Virus record (IMG/VR): IMGVR_UViG_3300003873_000064
Coordinates: 1-23,749 of that record
Direction: 5' to 3' (one strand)
From: a virus
Length of the DNA: 23,749 nucleotides
Shown: positions 1 to 7,472 of the stretch, one piece after another
Numbering within the stretch: the first letter of the stretch is position 1
Layout: every line of letters begins with the position of its first letter
The notes under the pieces: generated by a model
Databases searched by the model: none
The model's input: the letters and a program-made list of their open reading frames with translations, nothing else
Told to the model about the DNA's origin: nothing
Program-made: the position numbers and the translations under genes

Positions 1-1426
1 GTTTATCGTATTGGTATTTGTAATTTGCACAAGCGACCAAGAACATATTATTCATGTTAGCTGAGCCGTTTTTACGCCAATTAATCAAGTTACCCACAGC
101 GATTGCTGCTTTTTGTCCAACGACATCGCCATAATTAGCACCAATGAATCCGATGCAATCTGAGCGTGTTGTGCACAAGTTCGTTGCTGAAACACCAGCA
201 TCTAGTTCATTTGCAATAACAATATCAATATCCAACTGTTCTTTATTAGAAAACAAGTCGTATGCCAAAAGCAAATCATCTGTTTGAATTGGTGAATCTG
301 TGCCTTGTGACATTACCATGACGCCAGGATTGGTCGCTACCAAAGCAGCAGCATTTACAGCAGCTGTAACGGTAACAGCGCCACCAACCACAGTATCATT
401 AGCACCCATAACAGCGACATAATCTTGAATGGTTGTAGCATTAGCGGTATTATCTTTGCAGTACACGTACTGAGACAATGAATTAATAACATCTTCGATG
501 TATTTCGATTTATTATTGTGGTCTTTTGCATTGATATTAAAATCACCAATCCACGTTTCCACAATTACGCCATTTTCGCGGATGATCACGCCGACTTCAG
601 TACCGATTGGCGCATATTCAAACAACCCGTCCAATGGAATACCAGGAAAAGCTTCGGTTGGAACTGTTAATCCGAACGCAGTCGGTGTAGCGATTGCTGT
701 TTCGATGTTGTTTGCCCATGCACCAGGGTTACGAGCAATCAATTTCAATTTAGATGTTGCTGAACTAAACGCAATTGATAATTCTTTGGCGAGATAATCT
801 GAATCGTTTTCCACCAACATATTATTTGCAAACAACAATGTTGGAGTAATAGCTAAACCAGAACTAACAGCTTCGACCAATGAGTTCATAACTCGTTGAA
901 CTGTATAAATTTTTGCGCCTGCTGGGATAGCAACACTCACAGGAGAACTCAATGTGATTGTTCCAACAGCAGAAGCACTTACGCGGTATACATTATTCAT
1001 GTCCGCACCAGCACCAACGGTCGTTTCGAATGCAACTGCTGTAACATTTGCTGTAAACACTGTAGAATTCGTTACCGCGATAGCAGCGATTGAACCAACT
1101 GCTGCTGCCGTTGCTCCTACTACAACAGGAACGACTCCAGCAACTGCTGGCGTTGCAAGACCGTTTGAGTTAGCTGCGCGTGCAACTAGTAATTTATTAC
1201 CATAGTTTAAGAAATTATATGCTTGATAGAAGTCATTATAATTGAAGTTTGTTGGATTACCATAAAAGTTAATCAACTCAGCGACAGTTGTAATGAGCGT
1301 GTACGCTCCAACTGGGCCTTTTACAAAATCACCACCAAATACACCAACGCTTGAAGACACGGTTGGTACAATTGTAGATGCGTTAATTTCGGTGACAAAT
1401 ACACCTGGGCTTAACATTTCAGCCAT
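1..1426 (-). CDS. 18: Tail sheath protein (gp18-like), C-terminus beyond window
   Basis: About 475 residues are visible; the gene runs off the left edge (T4 gp18 has 659). The N-terminus MAEMLSPGVFVTEI matches the LLSPGV start of T4-like sheath proteins, followed by a GxFGGDFVKGPVG segment and YQAYNFLNYGNKLLVARA, which parallels T4 MNFLQYGNDLRVVRA. The last visible residues, NYKYQYDK, match the NYKYQYDKY of the gp18 core. The protein forms the contractile sheath around the tail tube and drives DNA delivery. The start at 1426 is set by AGGAG 6 nt upstream. An exact late promoter lies about 200 bp upstream (1623-1630), as expected for a virion gene. Family identity rests on remembered motifs, not on a search. 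Confidence 0.93.
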   Translation of the reverse strand, partial: MAEMLSPGVFVTEINASTIVPTVSSSVGVFGGDFVKGPVGAYTLITTVAELINFYGNPTNFNYNDFYQAYNFLNYGNKLLVARAANSNGLATPAVAGVVPVVVGATAAAVGSIAAIAVTNSTVFTANVTAVAFETTVGAGADMNNVYRVSASAVGTITLSSPVSVAIPAGAKIYTVQRVMNSLVEAVSSGLAITPTLLFANNMLVENDSDYLAKELSIAFSSATSKLKLIARNPGAWANNIETAIATPTAFGLTVPTEAFPGIPLDGLFEYAPIGTEVGVIIRENGVIVETWIGDFNINAKDHNNKSKYIEDVINSLSQYVYCKDNTANATTIQDYVAVMGANDTVVGGAVTVTAAVNAAALVATNPGVMVMSQGTDSPIQTDDLLLAYDLFSNKEQLDIDIVIANELDAGVSATNLCTTRSDCIGFIGANYGDVVGQKAAIAVGNLINWRKNGSANMNNMFLVACANYKYQYDK

Positions 1427-1477
1427 TTCATACTCCTATTTGATTTACATGATGAGGTTTAAAAAAACTTCGTTCTT

Positions 1478-1606
1478 TTAATTCAGCAAAACCATTGTAA
1501 TATATTCACCATCGTAAGATTGTGAAATCCGGCAGGACGAACCATTCCGGCAATACGTGGAATCAATAAAATTAGTTTTAATGACATTTCGGTCAAATTT
1601 TGGCAT
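1478..1606 (-). CDS. Small hypothetical protein (42 aa) upstream of sheath gene
   Basis: A 42-codon frame beginning MPKFDRNVIKTNF and ending ITMVLLN. It holds two Cys (STYCRNGSSCR). It lies between the late promoter core and the sheath gene, so it would be the first gene of the late transcript. An in-frame ATG at 1618 would add four residues but falls almost on the expected transcription start. No clear Shine-Dalgarno sequence is seen for either start. The composition looks protein-like, but the frame may instead be sheath leader. I do not recognise it. Confidence 0.35.
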   Translation of the reverse strand: MPKFDRNVIKTNFIDSTYCRNGSSCRISQSYDGEYITMVLLN

Positions 1607-1622
1607 TAGTAATACCATAAGT

Positions 1623-1630
1623 TATTTATA
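1623..1630 (-). promoter_or_regulatory. T4-type late promoter (TATAAATA) for sheath gene
   Basis: Reverse complement reads TATAAATA exactly, the core bound by the T4 late sigma gp55 with the gp45 clamp. It faces leftward into the sheath gene, a late virion gene, so context and motif agree. Confidence 0.75.
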
Positions 1631-1679
1631 TTATTTTAATGAATGGTTTTAATTTCATGACCGGTTTAATCGTATTGTT

Positions 1680-2575
1680 TATAGAATTCAACGATTTAGA
1701 TTATTTTGAATTAATCGTGACGAAGTTCATGAAATTTATTTAACCTAATTAACTCGCTTATTCTGAATTGTTCTATATAGAATTCAACGATTTAAATTAT
1801 TTTGAATTAATCGTGACGAAGTTCATGAAATTTATTTAACCTAATTAACTCGCTTATTTTGAATTGTTCTATATAGAATTCAACGATTTAGATTATTTTG
1901 AATTAATCGTTGATGAAGTTCATGAAATTTATTTAACCTAATTAACTCGCTTATTCTGAATTGTTCTATATAGAATTCAACGATTTAGATTATTTTGAAT
2001 TAACCGTTGATTACAGTACTTCTTGAAATTTATTTAACCTAATTGTTCTATATAGAGATTAACGATTTAAATTATTTTGAATTAATTGTTGACGCGATTA
2101 AAGTACTTCATGAAATTTATTTAACCTAATTGTTCTATATAGAATTCAACGATTTAAATTATTTTGAATTAATCGTTGATGAAGTTCATGAAATTTATTT
2201 AACCTAATTGTTCTATATAGAGATTAACGATTTAGATTATTTTGAATTAATCGTTGATGAAGTTCATGAAATTTATTTAACCTAATTGTTCTATATAGAG
2301 ATTAACGATTTAAATTATTTTGAATTAATCGTTGACGAAGTTCTTGAAATTTATTTAACTACTTATTCTGAATTGTTTTATATAGAGATTAACGATTTAA
2401 ATTATTTTGAATTAATCGTTGATGAAGTTCTTGAAATTTATTTAACTACTTATTCTGAATTGTTTTATATAGAGATTAACGGTTTAAATTATTTTGAATT
2501 AATCGTTGAGCATATTCATGAAATTTATTTAACTACTTATTCTGAATTGTTCTATATAGAGATTAACGATTAATT
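1680..2575. repeat. Array of eleven AT-rich tandem repeats with internal inverted repeats
   Basis: Eleven copies share the core ACGATTTAAATTATTTTGAA. Successive cores are spaced about 96, 96, 97, 82, 88, 77, 78, 87, 87 and 87 bp. Length classes differ by presence or loss of a spacer (AACTCGCTTATTCTG type). Each unit holds an inverted repeat, CAACGATT...AATCGTTG, around a 16-18 nt AT loop, usually followed by GTTCATGAAATTTATTTAAC. No convincing gene lies here; a 95-codon rightward frame over the last units merely follows the 87-bp (29-codon) period and lacks a ribosome site. The array could be an iteron-type origin, a recombination site or a protein-binding region; which is not decidable from sequence alone. 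Confidence 0.9.
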
Positions 2576-2599
2576 TAAAATACCGCACAGTTAAAACAC

Positions 2600-2637
2600 A
2601 AAAAACCCAGGTTAACATAAGCTAACCTGGGTTTTTT
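2600..2637. terminator. Strong bidirectional rho-independent terminator
   Basis: A perfect 9-bp stem CCCAGGTTA / TAACCTGGG with an 8-nt loop is flanked by A6 on the left and T6 on the right, so it can end transcription in both directions. It closes the leftward operon that begins near 5015 and separates it from the repeat array. Confidence 0.92.
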
Positions 2638-2676
2638 CCGTTCAGAAACAATTAATTCAAAATACGCAATGTGTAT

Positions 2677-2712
2677 TCACAGATTTTCTTTTAAAAAGTT
2701 TTTGAAACTCAT
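2677..2712 (-). CDS. Eleven-residue ORF MSFKNFLKENL with strong ribosome site
   Basis: ATG is preceded by AGGAG at good spacing; the frame is MSFKNFLKENL then TGA. It is the last frame before the terminator. The sequence resembles the capsid-targeting-like N-termini of late genes elsewhere in the window (FRxYL..E) and contains an L-x-E triplet. It may be the leftover 5' end of a deleted gene, or a real micropeptide. The ribosome site is the main support. Confidence 0.35.
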   Translation of the reverse strand: MSFKNFLKENL

Positions 2713-2738
2713 GTTGTTCTCCTATTTAATAACCTTAT

Positions 2739-3131
2739 TTATGCTTTAACGACACCAATGTTATTAACAACCGAATTCGTTGCAATTTGGTATTTCTCAG
2801 TGCCTGTCATTCTCGATAGCGTTGATACACCGAATGTACACACATCGGAATCTAACATGGTTCGTAACGACTCACCTGCTTGTGTATCATGAATTGTAAC
2901 GGTTGCAGTCATTTGACCATCATTTATTTGAAGTTCTGACACAGTATGCGAAATCTTCGATGGTTCCTTTTTGGTCTTTTCGATGTCTGATTCATATAAT
3001 GTACACATCATTGGAGATTTGTTTTCATTAAAATCGTCGACTAATGATTTGAGCGTATCTGTTGAATATATAACGTTATTCGCGTTTGGGACATCACCTT
3101 TTGGTAATTGAATGTTTAATTGTTCAGACAT
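2739..3131 (-). CDS. Prohead-protease-like fold protein, probably inactive (130 aa)
   Basis: The order of segments resembles the T4 gp21-type prohead protease core: NVIYSTDTLKSLVDDFNEN (compare NGxIYPxxxLxxxVxxYN), MMCTLYESD (compare G.LDHPE), KISHTVSEL (compare VSHII.EL), TATVTIHDTQAGESLRTML (compare G.A.IL.TPxG..+..LL) and TFGVSTLSR (compare GVSSRG). The His of the LDHP motif is replaced by Tyr here, though a Ser remains in GVS. Its 130 residues are shorter than gp21 (212). The start MSEQLNIQLPKG follows the upstream stop as TAGTATG, so it is translationally coupled. This fold assignment is inference; it may be a structural relative rather than an enzyme. Confidence 0.55.
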   Translation of the reverse strand: MSEQLNIQLPKGDVPNANNVIYSTDTLKSLVDDFNENKSPMMCTLYESDIEKTKKEPSKISHTVSELQINDGQMTATVTIHDTQAGESLRTMLDSDVCTFGVSTLSRMTGTEKYQIATNSVVNNIGVVKA

Positions 3132-3132
3132 A

Positions 3133-3432
3133 CTATAAAATGATGCCTGATTTTGGTTGGACCAGTACTGAAGTTGCAGCTTTATATTTTTCGAGTACCT
3201 GCGGGAATTCGTCAAGTGGCACTGTCCACAAGATATTCATTGGGTGAATTTGGATTGCACCCGGCGCAGATGCCATAATATCAGCCATATACGGCATGAT
3301 TCCAGCTGGTTTTGCGCAGAACGGCGTTTTAATTAACACTTCAGCCGCATTTTCTGTATACACGGTTTCGCATTCTCCGAAAATAGTTTCTCCATTCACG
3401 AGTTTAATAACCCGTAGCATTTTGTCTGTCAT
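3133..3432 (-). CDS. Conserved-type phage hypothetical protein (99 aa)
   Basis: Begins MTDKMLRVIKLVNGETIFGE and continues with alternating beta-prone stretches (AAEVLIKTPF, GAIQIHPMNILWTVP) and a C-terminal helix ending in EKYKAATSVLVQP. The pattern RVIKLxNGExIxGE is typical of small phage proteins that some annotations relate to an Sm-like beta barrel; I hold that only loosely. ATG at 3432 has AGGAG 8 nt upstream. It overlaps nothing but touches the next gene (TAGTATG). Confidence 0.7.
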   Translation of the reverse strand: MTDKMLRVIKLVNGETIFGECETVYTENAAEVLIKTPFCAKPAGIMPYMADIMASAPGAIQIHPMNILWTVPLDEFPQVLEKYKAATSVLVQPKSGIIL

Positions 3433-3452
3433 ATAATATCTCCTGTTTGATA

Positions 3453-3460
3453 TATTTATT
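3453..3460 (-). promoter_or_regulatory. Possible late promoter (AATAAATA) before the 99-aa gene
   Basis: Reverse complement reads AATAAATA, one mismatch from TATAAATA, 20 bp upstream of the ATG at 3432 and just above its AGGAG. It would give late expression to the gp21-like gene. One mismatch in AT-rich DNA is weak evidence. Confidence 0.3.
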
Positions 3461-3488
3461 TAAAGCATCAATTTAAAATTTTCTGAAC

Positions 3489-3620
3489 TTAGAATGTTAT
3501 GGCTGCCCAAACAGCGAACAACGCACAGAACACTAATAACATAACGAATCTTGCGCCGTCAACTTCATCATCATCGTAATGTTTAATAGTTTTCTCGAAC
3601 ACCGGTCGATTTAATAACAC
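3489..3620 (-). CDS. Small single-pass membrane protein (43 aa), GTG start
   Basis: The frame reads MLLNRPVFEKTIKHYDDDEV, then a hydrophobic segment of about 17 residues (FVMLLVFCALFAVWAAITF) to the stop. An acidic DDDEVDG stretch precedes the membrane helix. The GTG start lies inside the last codons of the upstream membrane protein gene (ATGTG), giving a short overlap; no clear ribosome site is seen, so coupled translation is assumed. It would place a short acidic N-terminus in the cytoplasm. I do not recognise the family. Confidence 0.5.
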   Translation of the reverse strand: MLLNRPVFEKTIKHYDDDEVDGARFVMLLVFCALFAVWAAITF

Positions 3621-4054
3621 ATTTTTCGAAAGAAATACACCCATACCGGAAATACACCAAAAAAGATTAGAGCAGAACCGATGATTGTTGAAAATTCATC
3701 GCCCATCAGTTTCACGACAAGAATTACGGTTGCGATGGTACCAACCGGTGATTCGATAAACTTCATCATTGGCGTGCCTACTGCTTTTGCTAAACCCGCC
3801 AATTCTGTACCTATGATTGTGCCTGTTCCTACCCATGATTTTACATCTGTCGCATTAATAAGCGGGTCCGTGTGCGTATTTTGTTTGGCTTCATTGATTG
3901 CTTTCAAGATTTTAAGTTTATCTGTTTGTGACAAATCACTAAAATCTGACGAAATTGTGTTCAATGTTATATCTGCAACCGCGTTTACTGGTACCGTAGT
4001 CAGTGGCAAACACAACATAACTGCGAACACTATGTACTTTAGTTTAAATTTCAT
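3611..4054 (-). CDS. Exported/membrane protein with signal peptide (147 aa)
   Basis: The N-terminus is basic then hydrophobic (MKFKLKYIVFAVMLCLPL) with a possible signal peptidase site after VNA/VA near residue 25. The middle part is polar (SDLSQTDKLKILKAINEAKQ). Two further hydrophobic segments follow (about 103-113 and 122-140), the last ending in VYFFRKMCY. It starts with ATG overlapping the upstream stop (ATGA), with AAAGGG just before, so it is translationally coupled to the 98-aa exported protein. Envelope location is likely; the role is unknown. The run of three neighbouring envelope proteins could be a host-envelope or lysis-related module, which is only a guess. Confidence 0.7.
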   Translation of the reverse strand: MKFKLKYIVFAVMLCLPLTTVPVNAVADITLNTISSDFSDLSQTDKLKILKAINEAKQNTHTDPLINATDVKSWVGTGTIIGTELAGLAKAVGTPMMKFIESPVGTIATVILVVKLMGDEFSTIIGSALIFFGVFPVWVYFFRKMCY

Positions 4055-4347
4055 TTTCCCTTTGTTTTAATATTGTAACAAGCGACGCCTGAAGAATTTT
4101 CGTTACCTGCAACAAATACACATCGTACATCTTTATTATGCTTTGGTGTGAATTCATATACACGAACGTCGAAATTCATCACATTCAACTTATAGTGTTC
4201 TGTGGTTTTCGTGTCCCAACCTGACGAACGCAAAGCACTAAACATTCCTGCTTCTGCTTGATTGGAACCCGTCATGACTGTTGCCGTTGTAATTGCTGTA
4301 AATAACAATATTGTCTTCATTGTTTTCATTGTTTTCATTGTTCTCAT
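4051..4347 (-). CDS. Small exported protein with signal peptide (98 aa)
   Basis: Starts MRTMKTMKTMKT, from a 9-nt tandem repeat (ATGAAAACA), then a hydrophobic core ILLFTAITTATVMTG and a signal-peptidase-like site NQAEA/G near residue 33. The mature part of about 65 residues has two Cys (RCVFVAG and GVACYN) that could form a disulfide, and a YEFTPKHNKDVRCVFVAG motif. The start at 4347 has AGGAG close upstream; because the repeat supplies several in-frame ATGs, the exact start is uncertain by up to 12 codons. It is probably periplasmic. I do not know its function. Confidence 0.72.
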   Translation of the reverse strand: MRTMKTMKTMKTILLFTAITTATVMTGSNQAEAGMFSALRSSGWDTKTTEHYKLNVMNFDVRVYEFTPKHNKDVRCVFVAGNENSSGVACYNIKTKGK

Positions 4348-4359
4348 TGTTCTCTCCTT

Positions 4360-4533
4360 TTAAACGAAATTCTCAGGGAACTGAGATTTAAGAATTTTTC
4401 TAACTGTTTCAAGCGGTACTCCGCCAAGGTGAGCATCGACAAACATTTCTTCGGTGTAAATCGTTGCGCCTTTCATAATATCGCTTTTGTGTTTTTTTTA
4501 AAAATCTGGGTCAGAAAATGGGTTAACCGCCAT
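4360..4533 (-). CDS. Small hypothetical protein (57 aa), paralogue decayed at 8624-8740
   Basis: The frame begins MAVNPFSDPDFLKKHKSD and ends ETVRKILKSQFPENFV. AGGAT lies 6 nt upstream of the ATG. It sits 9 bp downstream of the 70-aa membrane protein gene in the same leftward operon. A broken relative exists at 8624-8740, where EEILG and SDIETVIALLKSKYPEKFV appear in two frames; conservation at the protein level with that remnant supports this as a true gene. Function unknown. Confidence 0.65.
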
Positions 4534-4542
4534 GTTATCATC

Positions 4543-4755
4543 CTATTCACACGTAAATACGAATTCCAATTCATCATTTTTATTCAATTGGAACTTACCA
4601 ATACCTTGGTTTGCTAATTTGTATTGGTATTCTAATACTCCTGCTGATTTACATCTTGGGAATACTATAAGTTCATTAAATACGAGGACGGTGATAAGCA
4701 CGCACGCAATCATCAAAGCTGACCAATTAATGTACTTACCTTTGTAGAATAACAC
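4543..4755 (-). CDS. Small single-pass membrane protein (70 aa), GTG start
   Basis: After MLFYKGKYINW comes a hydrophobic segment (ALMIACVLITVLVF), then a soluble part containing IVFPRC and LANQGIGKFQLNKNDELEF. GTG starts 2 nt after the stop of the 85-aa gene, which suggests coupling. A broken relative at 8513-8623 keeps VIFPRC and NQGICKLNHKDELIFVF in different frames, so the soluble part has been conserved as protein. Topology suggests N-in with a small exported C-terminus. Function unknown. Confidence 0.65.
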   Translation of the reverse strand: MLFYKGKYINWSALMIACVLITVLVFNELIVFPRCKSAGVLEYQYKLANQGIGKFQLNKNDELEFVFTCE

Positions 4756-4757
4756 GA

Positions 4758-5015
4758 TTAAATTTCGCCAACTGGACGAAACGTGAAATAAGTTCTTGCA
4801 TGGTGCTCATTTGCTTTATCACCAACGGCGTTCGTTTGAACGAAGTTTAAATGTTTTAACGCTTCTGACAATGTGTCATAATAATCGATGTCCGTTGATA
4901 ATGCCTCAGAAGTAATATTTGCATAAAACATATCGTTTGTAATGATTTCGTCACCAGTAGCACAGTACACGTGATTCTTATAACCAAAAAGTTTTGCTTT
5001 TCCTAAATACGCCAT
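4758..5015 (-). CDS. Hypothetical early protein (85 aa)
   Basis: Begins MAYLGKAKLFGYKNHVYCA and ends TYFTFRPVGEI; a mixed alpha/beta composition with no membrane segment. GGAG lies 7 nt before the ATG. It is the first gene behind the early promoter at 5129-5156, after a leader of about 105 nt in which I see no riboswitch-like structure. It leads the operon that runs to the terminator at 2600. I do not recognise it. Confidence 0.7.
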   Translation of the reverse strand: MAYLGKAKLFGYKNHVYCATGDEIITNDMFYANITSEALSTDIDYYDTLSEALKHLNFVQTNAVGDKANEHHARTYFTFRPVGEI

Positions 5016-5128
5016 TCAAGTTCTCCAGAATAGATTGTTTTCTAGTAAATTTCATTTAAAATGAACTAATGATACGGTTGAATCTAGCGAAATTCGTTTG
5101 TCCCTCAAGCACTAGTTTCAATACGATA

Positions 5129-5156
5129 ATTATATACCAATTAAACTAGTTGTCAA
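5129..5156 (-). promoter_or_regulatory. Early sigma70-type promoter driving 5015 to 2677
   Basis: On the minus strand TTGACA (5151-5156), a 16-bp spacer and TATAAT (5129-5134), followed by TATCGTATTGAAAC, the same downstream block seen at the other early promoters of the window. It faces the 85-aa gene. Confidence 0.85.
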
Positions 5157-5196
5157 CATTTATATCAATCATCGAAATAAAATAACGGCCACATTT

Positions 5197-5598
5197 TTAA
5201 AAGTGTTCATCTGAATCGCAAGATTCATCATTTGAACGTACTGACGTGATTGGTTTATTTCGGTTTGTTGCGAGGGATTTTACAAATTGTTTGTGGTATG
5301 CTTCAATTTGAGAATTACTTTCAGCGGTCACCTGTTCAGTATATTCTGCGCCGTTGCGAACCAGCACAATGTTCAGTGTTGGGTTGTGCCAACAAAGTTC
5401 GTCATGTGTTACAATCTTGTATTTGTTTGGCACAGAATTAAAAAAATTTAAAATCCGTTTACATAAACTTTCTGTTGCTTCTGGTTTGCGGCAGTTGCCG
5501 GCCCTGCAAAATCTCCCGCCATGAACAATTTTAAAAGTCACAACATCGTCCAAATCGATCGTGGTTTTACCTCGAGTGCGTAAGTTAATGATTGTCAT
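5197..5598 (-). CDS. Hypothetical protein (133 aa)
   Basis: Begins MTIINLRTRGKTTIDLDDVV and includes GGRFCRAGNCRKPEATESLCK, a Cys cluster that might bind metal, then a polar C-terminus ending SCDSDEHF. The ATG at 5598 has AAGGAAGG upstream and the gene overlaps the end of the preceding frame by 14 nt. It is the last gene of the leftward block that includes the RNA ligase. No family recognised. Confidence 0.65.
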   Translation of the reverse strand: MTIINLRTRGKTTIDLDDVVTFKIVHGGRFCRAGNCRKPEATESLCKRILNFFNSVPNKYKIVTHDELCWHNPTLNIVLVRNGAEYTEQVTAESNSQIEAYHKQFVKSLATNRNKPITSVRSNDESCDSDEHF

Positions 5599-5885
5599 TT
5601 GTTGTCCTTCCTTTAATGCGTGTTTGTGCGTTTTTATAACAGTTTCGATTGTTTATGACTCTCAATTTCGAGTAATAAATGTCGCAAACCATCGTAGCGT
5701 ACTCTATTGACTCTTTGAATTTCTGGTGTTCTTGAATCGTGTATGATGATTCGCCAAACCAACCTTCTGAAGGATCTGCGAGGCGAACTGCTCTCATTGC
5801 GCAACTTCTTACATTGTTAAGTCGCTGTGCACTTAACGATTCAAGAACACCTTTTGTTAATCGTACATGTATTTTTTTTACTCAT
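5585..5885 (-). pseudogene. Small gene with A8-run frameshift near its start
   Basis: The stop of the RNA ligase and an ATG overlap as ATGA (5882-5885), the usual start arrangement here. From that ATG the frame is MSKK, then an A8 run (5872-5879), after which it stops after 14 codons. One base fewer in the run would open a frame MSKKIHVRLTKGVLESL continuing without break through RAVRLADPSEGWFGE to the stop at 5585, about 99 residues. The shorter frame from the internal ATG at 5797 (70 aa) lacks a ribosome site. The gene may be broken, rescued by transcriptional slippage on A8, or affected by a base-calling error. Function unknown. Confidence 0.6.
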
Positions 5886-6904
5886 ACTTCATCCGTTTTC
5901 CGGAACCAAAAAGGTCGGGCTGCATTCGAAATAGCACCACCAACATCTTTTGCACACAATCCATTACCAGTAAGAACATCAAGTTCTTCACTAAGGATAT
6001 CTGAGTATACCCATCTTAAATAATCTGCTGTGCTTTTTCTTGTAATTGGTAACCCGCGTTCCTTGAGAACTTCGATTCCTTGTTCCAATCGTTGTTGTGT
6101 AACAGTCATTTCAACGAATTCGTGCACGGTATTGATTTTTTCAATATCTACAGCAGCAAGTGTTTTAACTTTTGAAACACTGTGCAAACGCCCTTTAACT
6201 TTGAATTTGAATTCGCTTGAAGTGTCTTCTGCATTATGCCAAACAATACCTTCCCCGGTTCCTGACACATTGAAGAACTTGCCAACTGGGCATTCCTTTT
6301 CAACCATTTCGGTATATTCTGCAAGTTTTTGTTGAGCAAGTTCGGGTCGATTAAAATCGATGTCAATCGAAAACGATGGGAACTGATTGATATAAAACAC
6401 GCTATGTTCGTTCAGTTTATCAAAATATTTGCTGTTGCTTGAAATTGCTTCTTCGTATGACGATTTAATATCGATGAATTTGCCGGTACTTAAATCTTTA
6501 ACAGCAAAAATAACAAACATTTTATCGAGTTCGTTAATTGCGACATTTTTCTGGATTCCTTTTCCACAGTATTCGCCAAACACCGCAATATTTTTCAGAG
6601 AATCTGATAATAATTCCTTGGGCAATCCAGCAACAAATGCGGCAAATCCAGCATTATCGTTTTGAACTGTGATAATACGAGAACGGCTTTGTACATGAAT
6701 TTTACCATCTTCATCGAAAACGATTGCAGCGTTGGTTCCATGGAGTTTTACAGTACCGTTGAATCGGATAATAGGATAATCCTTATTGTGTTCATAAATG
6801 GCTTTGCCGGCTGCATCAAGACCTTTAAAGTCACATGTTGATTTAACGTGTTTTACGACGTCTCGGTATTGTCTAATCTTAGGGAATTTAATAAATTCTG
6901 TCAT
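5882..6904 (-). CDS. RNA ligase, Rnl2-type nucleotidyltransferase fold (340 aa)
   Basis: All core motifs of the covalent nucleotidyltransferase superfamily are visible: motif I KLHGTN with the lysine to be adenylylated at about K53, motif III FGEYCGKGIQ (about 109-118), motif IV GEGIVWH (about 217-223) and motif V KFKVKG (about 233-238). The KxHGTN form and the 340-residue length fit the RNA_ligase family of T4 Rnl2 (gp24.1, 334 aa), which seals 3'-OH/5'-PO4 nicks in RNA and helps repair RNA damaged by host defence nucleases. ATG at 6904 has AGGAG upstream. It follows a BspA-like gene by 19 nt, so it is probably expressed early from 7473-7501. Substrate specificity is not deducible. Confidence 0.92.
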   Translation of the reverse strand: MTEFIKFPKIRQYRDVVKHVKSTCDFKGLDAAGKAIYEHNKDYPIIRFNGTVKLHGTNAAIVFDEDGKIHVQSRSRIITVQNDNAGFAAFVAGLPKELLSDSLKNIAVFGEYCGKGIQKNVAINELDKMFVIFAVKDLSTGKFIDIKSSYEEAISSNSKYFDKLNEHSVFYINQFPSFSIDIDFNRPELAQQKLAEYTEMVEKECPVGKFFNVSGTGEGIVWHNAEDTSSEFKFKVKGRLHSVSKVKTLAAVDIEKINTVHEFVEMTVTQQRLEQGIEVLKERGLPITRKSTADYLRWVYSDILSEELDVLTGNGLCAKDVGGAISNAARPFWFRKTDEV

Positions 6905-6923
6905 GAGGTTTCTCCTGGTAAAT

Positions 6924-7442
6924 TCAAGCTGATTGAGAAGTTTGGTTCATTTGAACGTTTGAAAGTTTAAACATATTCCACGTATCTGCGTTGTTAGGAA
7001 TGTTGAATTCAGGAACTGCCAATGACAAGCATCCACAAAGCATGCTGCTCATGTTTTTCACTTTTACAGTACAGAATTCTGGAACATTGACCAGTGATTG
7101 GCAATCACAAAACATCCGTGACATATTGTCAACTTTTGAAGTATCAAAACATGGTACTGATTTTAATGCATGACAACCATAAAACATAACACTCATATCA
7201 GTCACTTTCGACGTATCGAATTTTGGCACGACTGTTAATGATTCACAGAATTCAAACATTCCGGTCATACAAACAACATTCGATGTGTCAAGTTCAGGCA
7301 CGGTTTTTAATAATTTCGCACCAGTTAGTAAATAACGCATATCAGTAACATGTGAATAATCGTAATTGTCATTTAAATCCTTAGTACTGATTCCTGACAA
7401 AATAAGTTCGCGTAATTCTCTTTTCAAAATAACCTGTTTCAT
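6924..7442 (-). CDS. BspA-like (DUF285) repeat protein, shorter copy
   Basis: 172 residues. It starts MKQVILKRELRELILSGIST and then shows about five 23-residue repeats of the type FDTSKVTDMSVMFYGCHALK, the DUF285/BspA-like leucine-rich repeat. The C-terminal repeat is degenerate. There is no signal peptide, so it is cytoplasmic or carried by another route. The start at 7442 is chosen because GGAG lies 7 nt upstream (GGAGATTGATATG). It has its own early promoter. It is a tandem paralogue of the next upstream gene, with which it shares the N-terminal 30 residues closely. Such repeats mediate protein binding in bacteria and protists; the target here is unknown. Confidence 0.88.
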   Translation of the reverse strand: MKQVILKRELRELILSGISTKDLNDNYDYSHVTDMRYLLTGAKLLKTVPELDTSNVVCMTGMFEFCESLTVVPKFDTSKVTDMSVMFYGCHALKSVPCFDTSKVDNMSRMFCDCQSLVNVPEFCTVKVKNMSSMLCGCLSLAVPEFNIPNNADTWNMFKLSNVQMNQTSQSA

Positions 7443-7472
7443 ATCAATCTCCTTCAACGTTTCAATACGATA

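Noticed and set aside
498-1481. Several rightward ORFs opposite the sheath gene
   Set aside because: They mirror the codons of the sheath gene on the other strand, lack ribosome sites and overlap a well supported gene.
2286-2573. 95-codon rightward ORF over the tandem repeats
   Set aside because: It starts at TTG without a ribosome site, lies only where the repeat period is 87 bp (a multiple of three), and the other units do not keep the frame. A by-product of the array.
1680-2575. CRISPR array
   Set aside because: Units are contiguous near-identical repeats with no unique spacers and no cas genes nearby.
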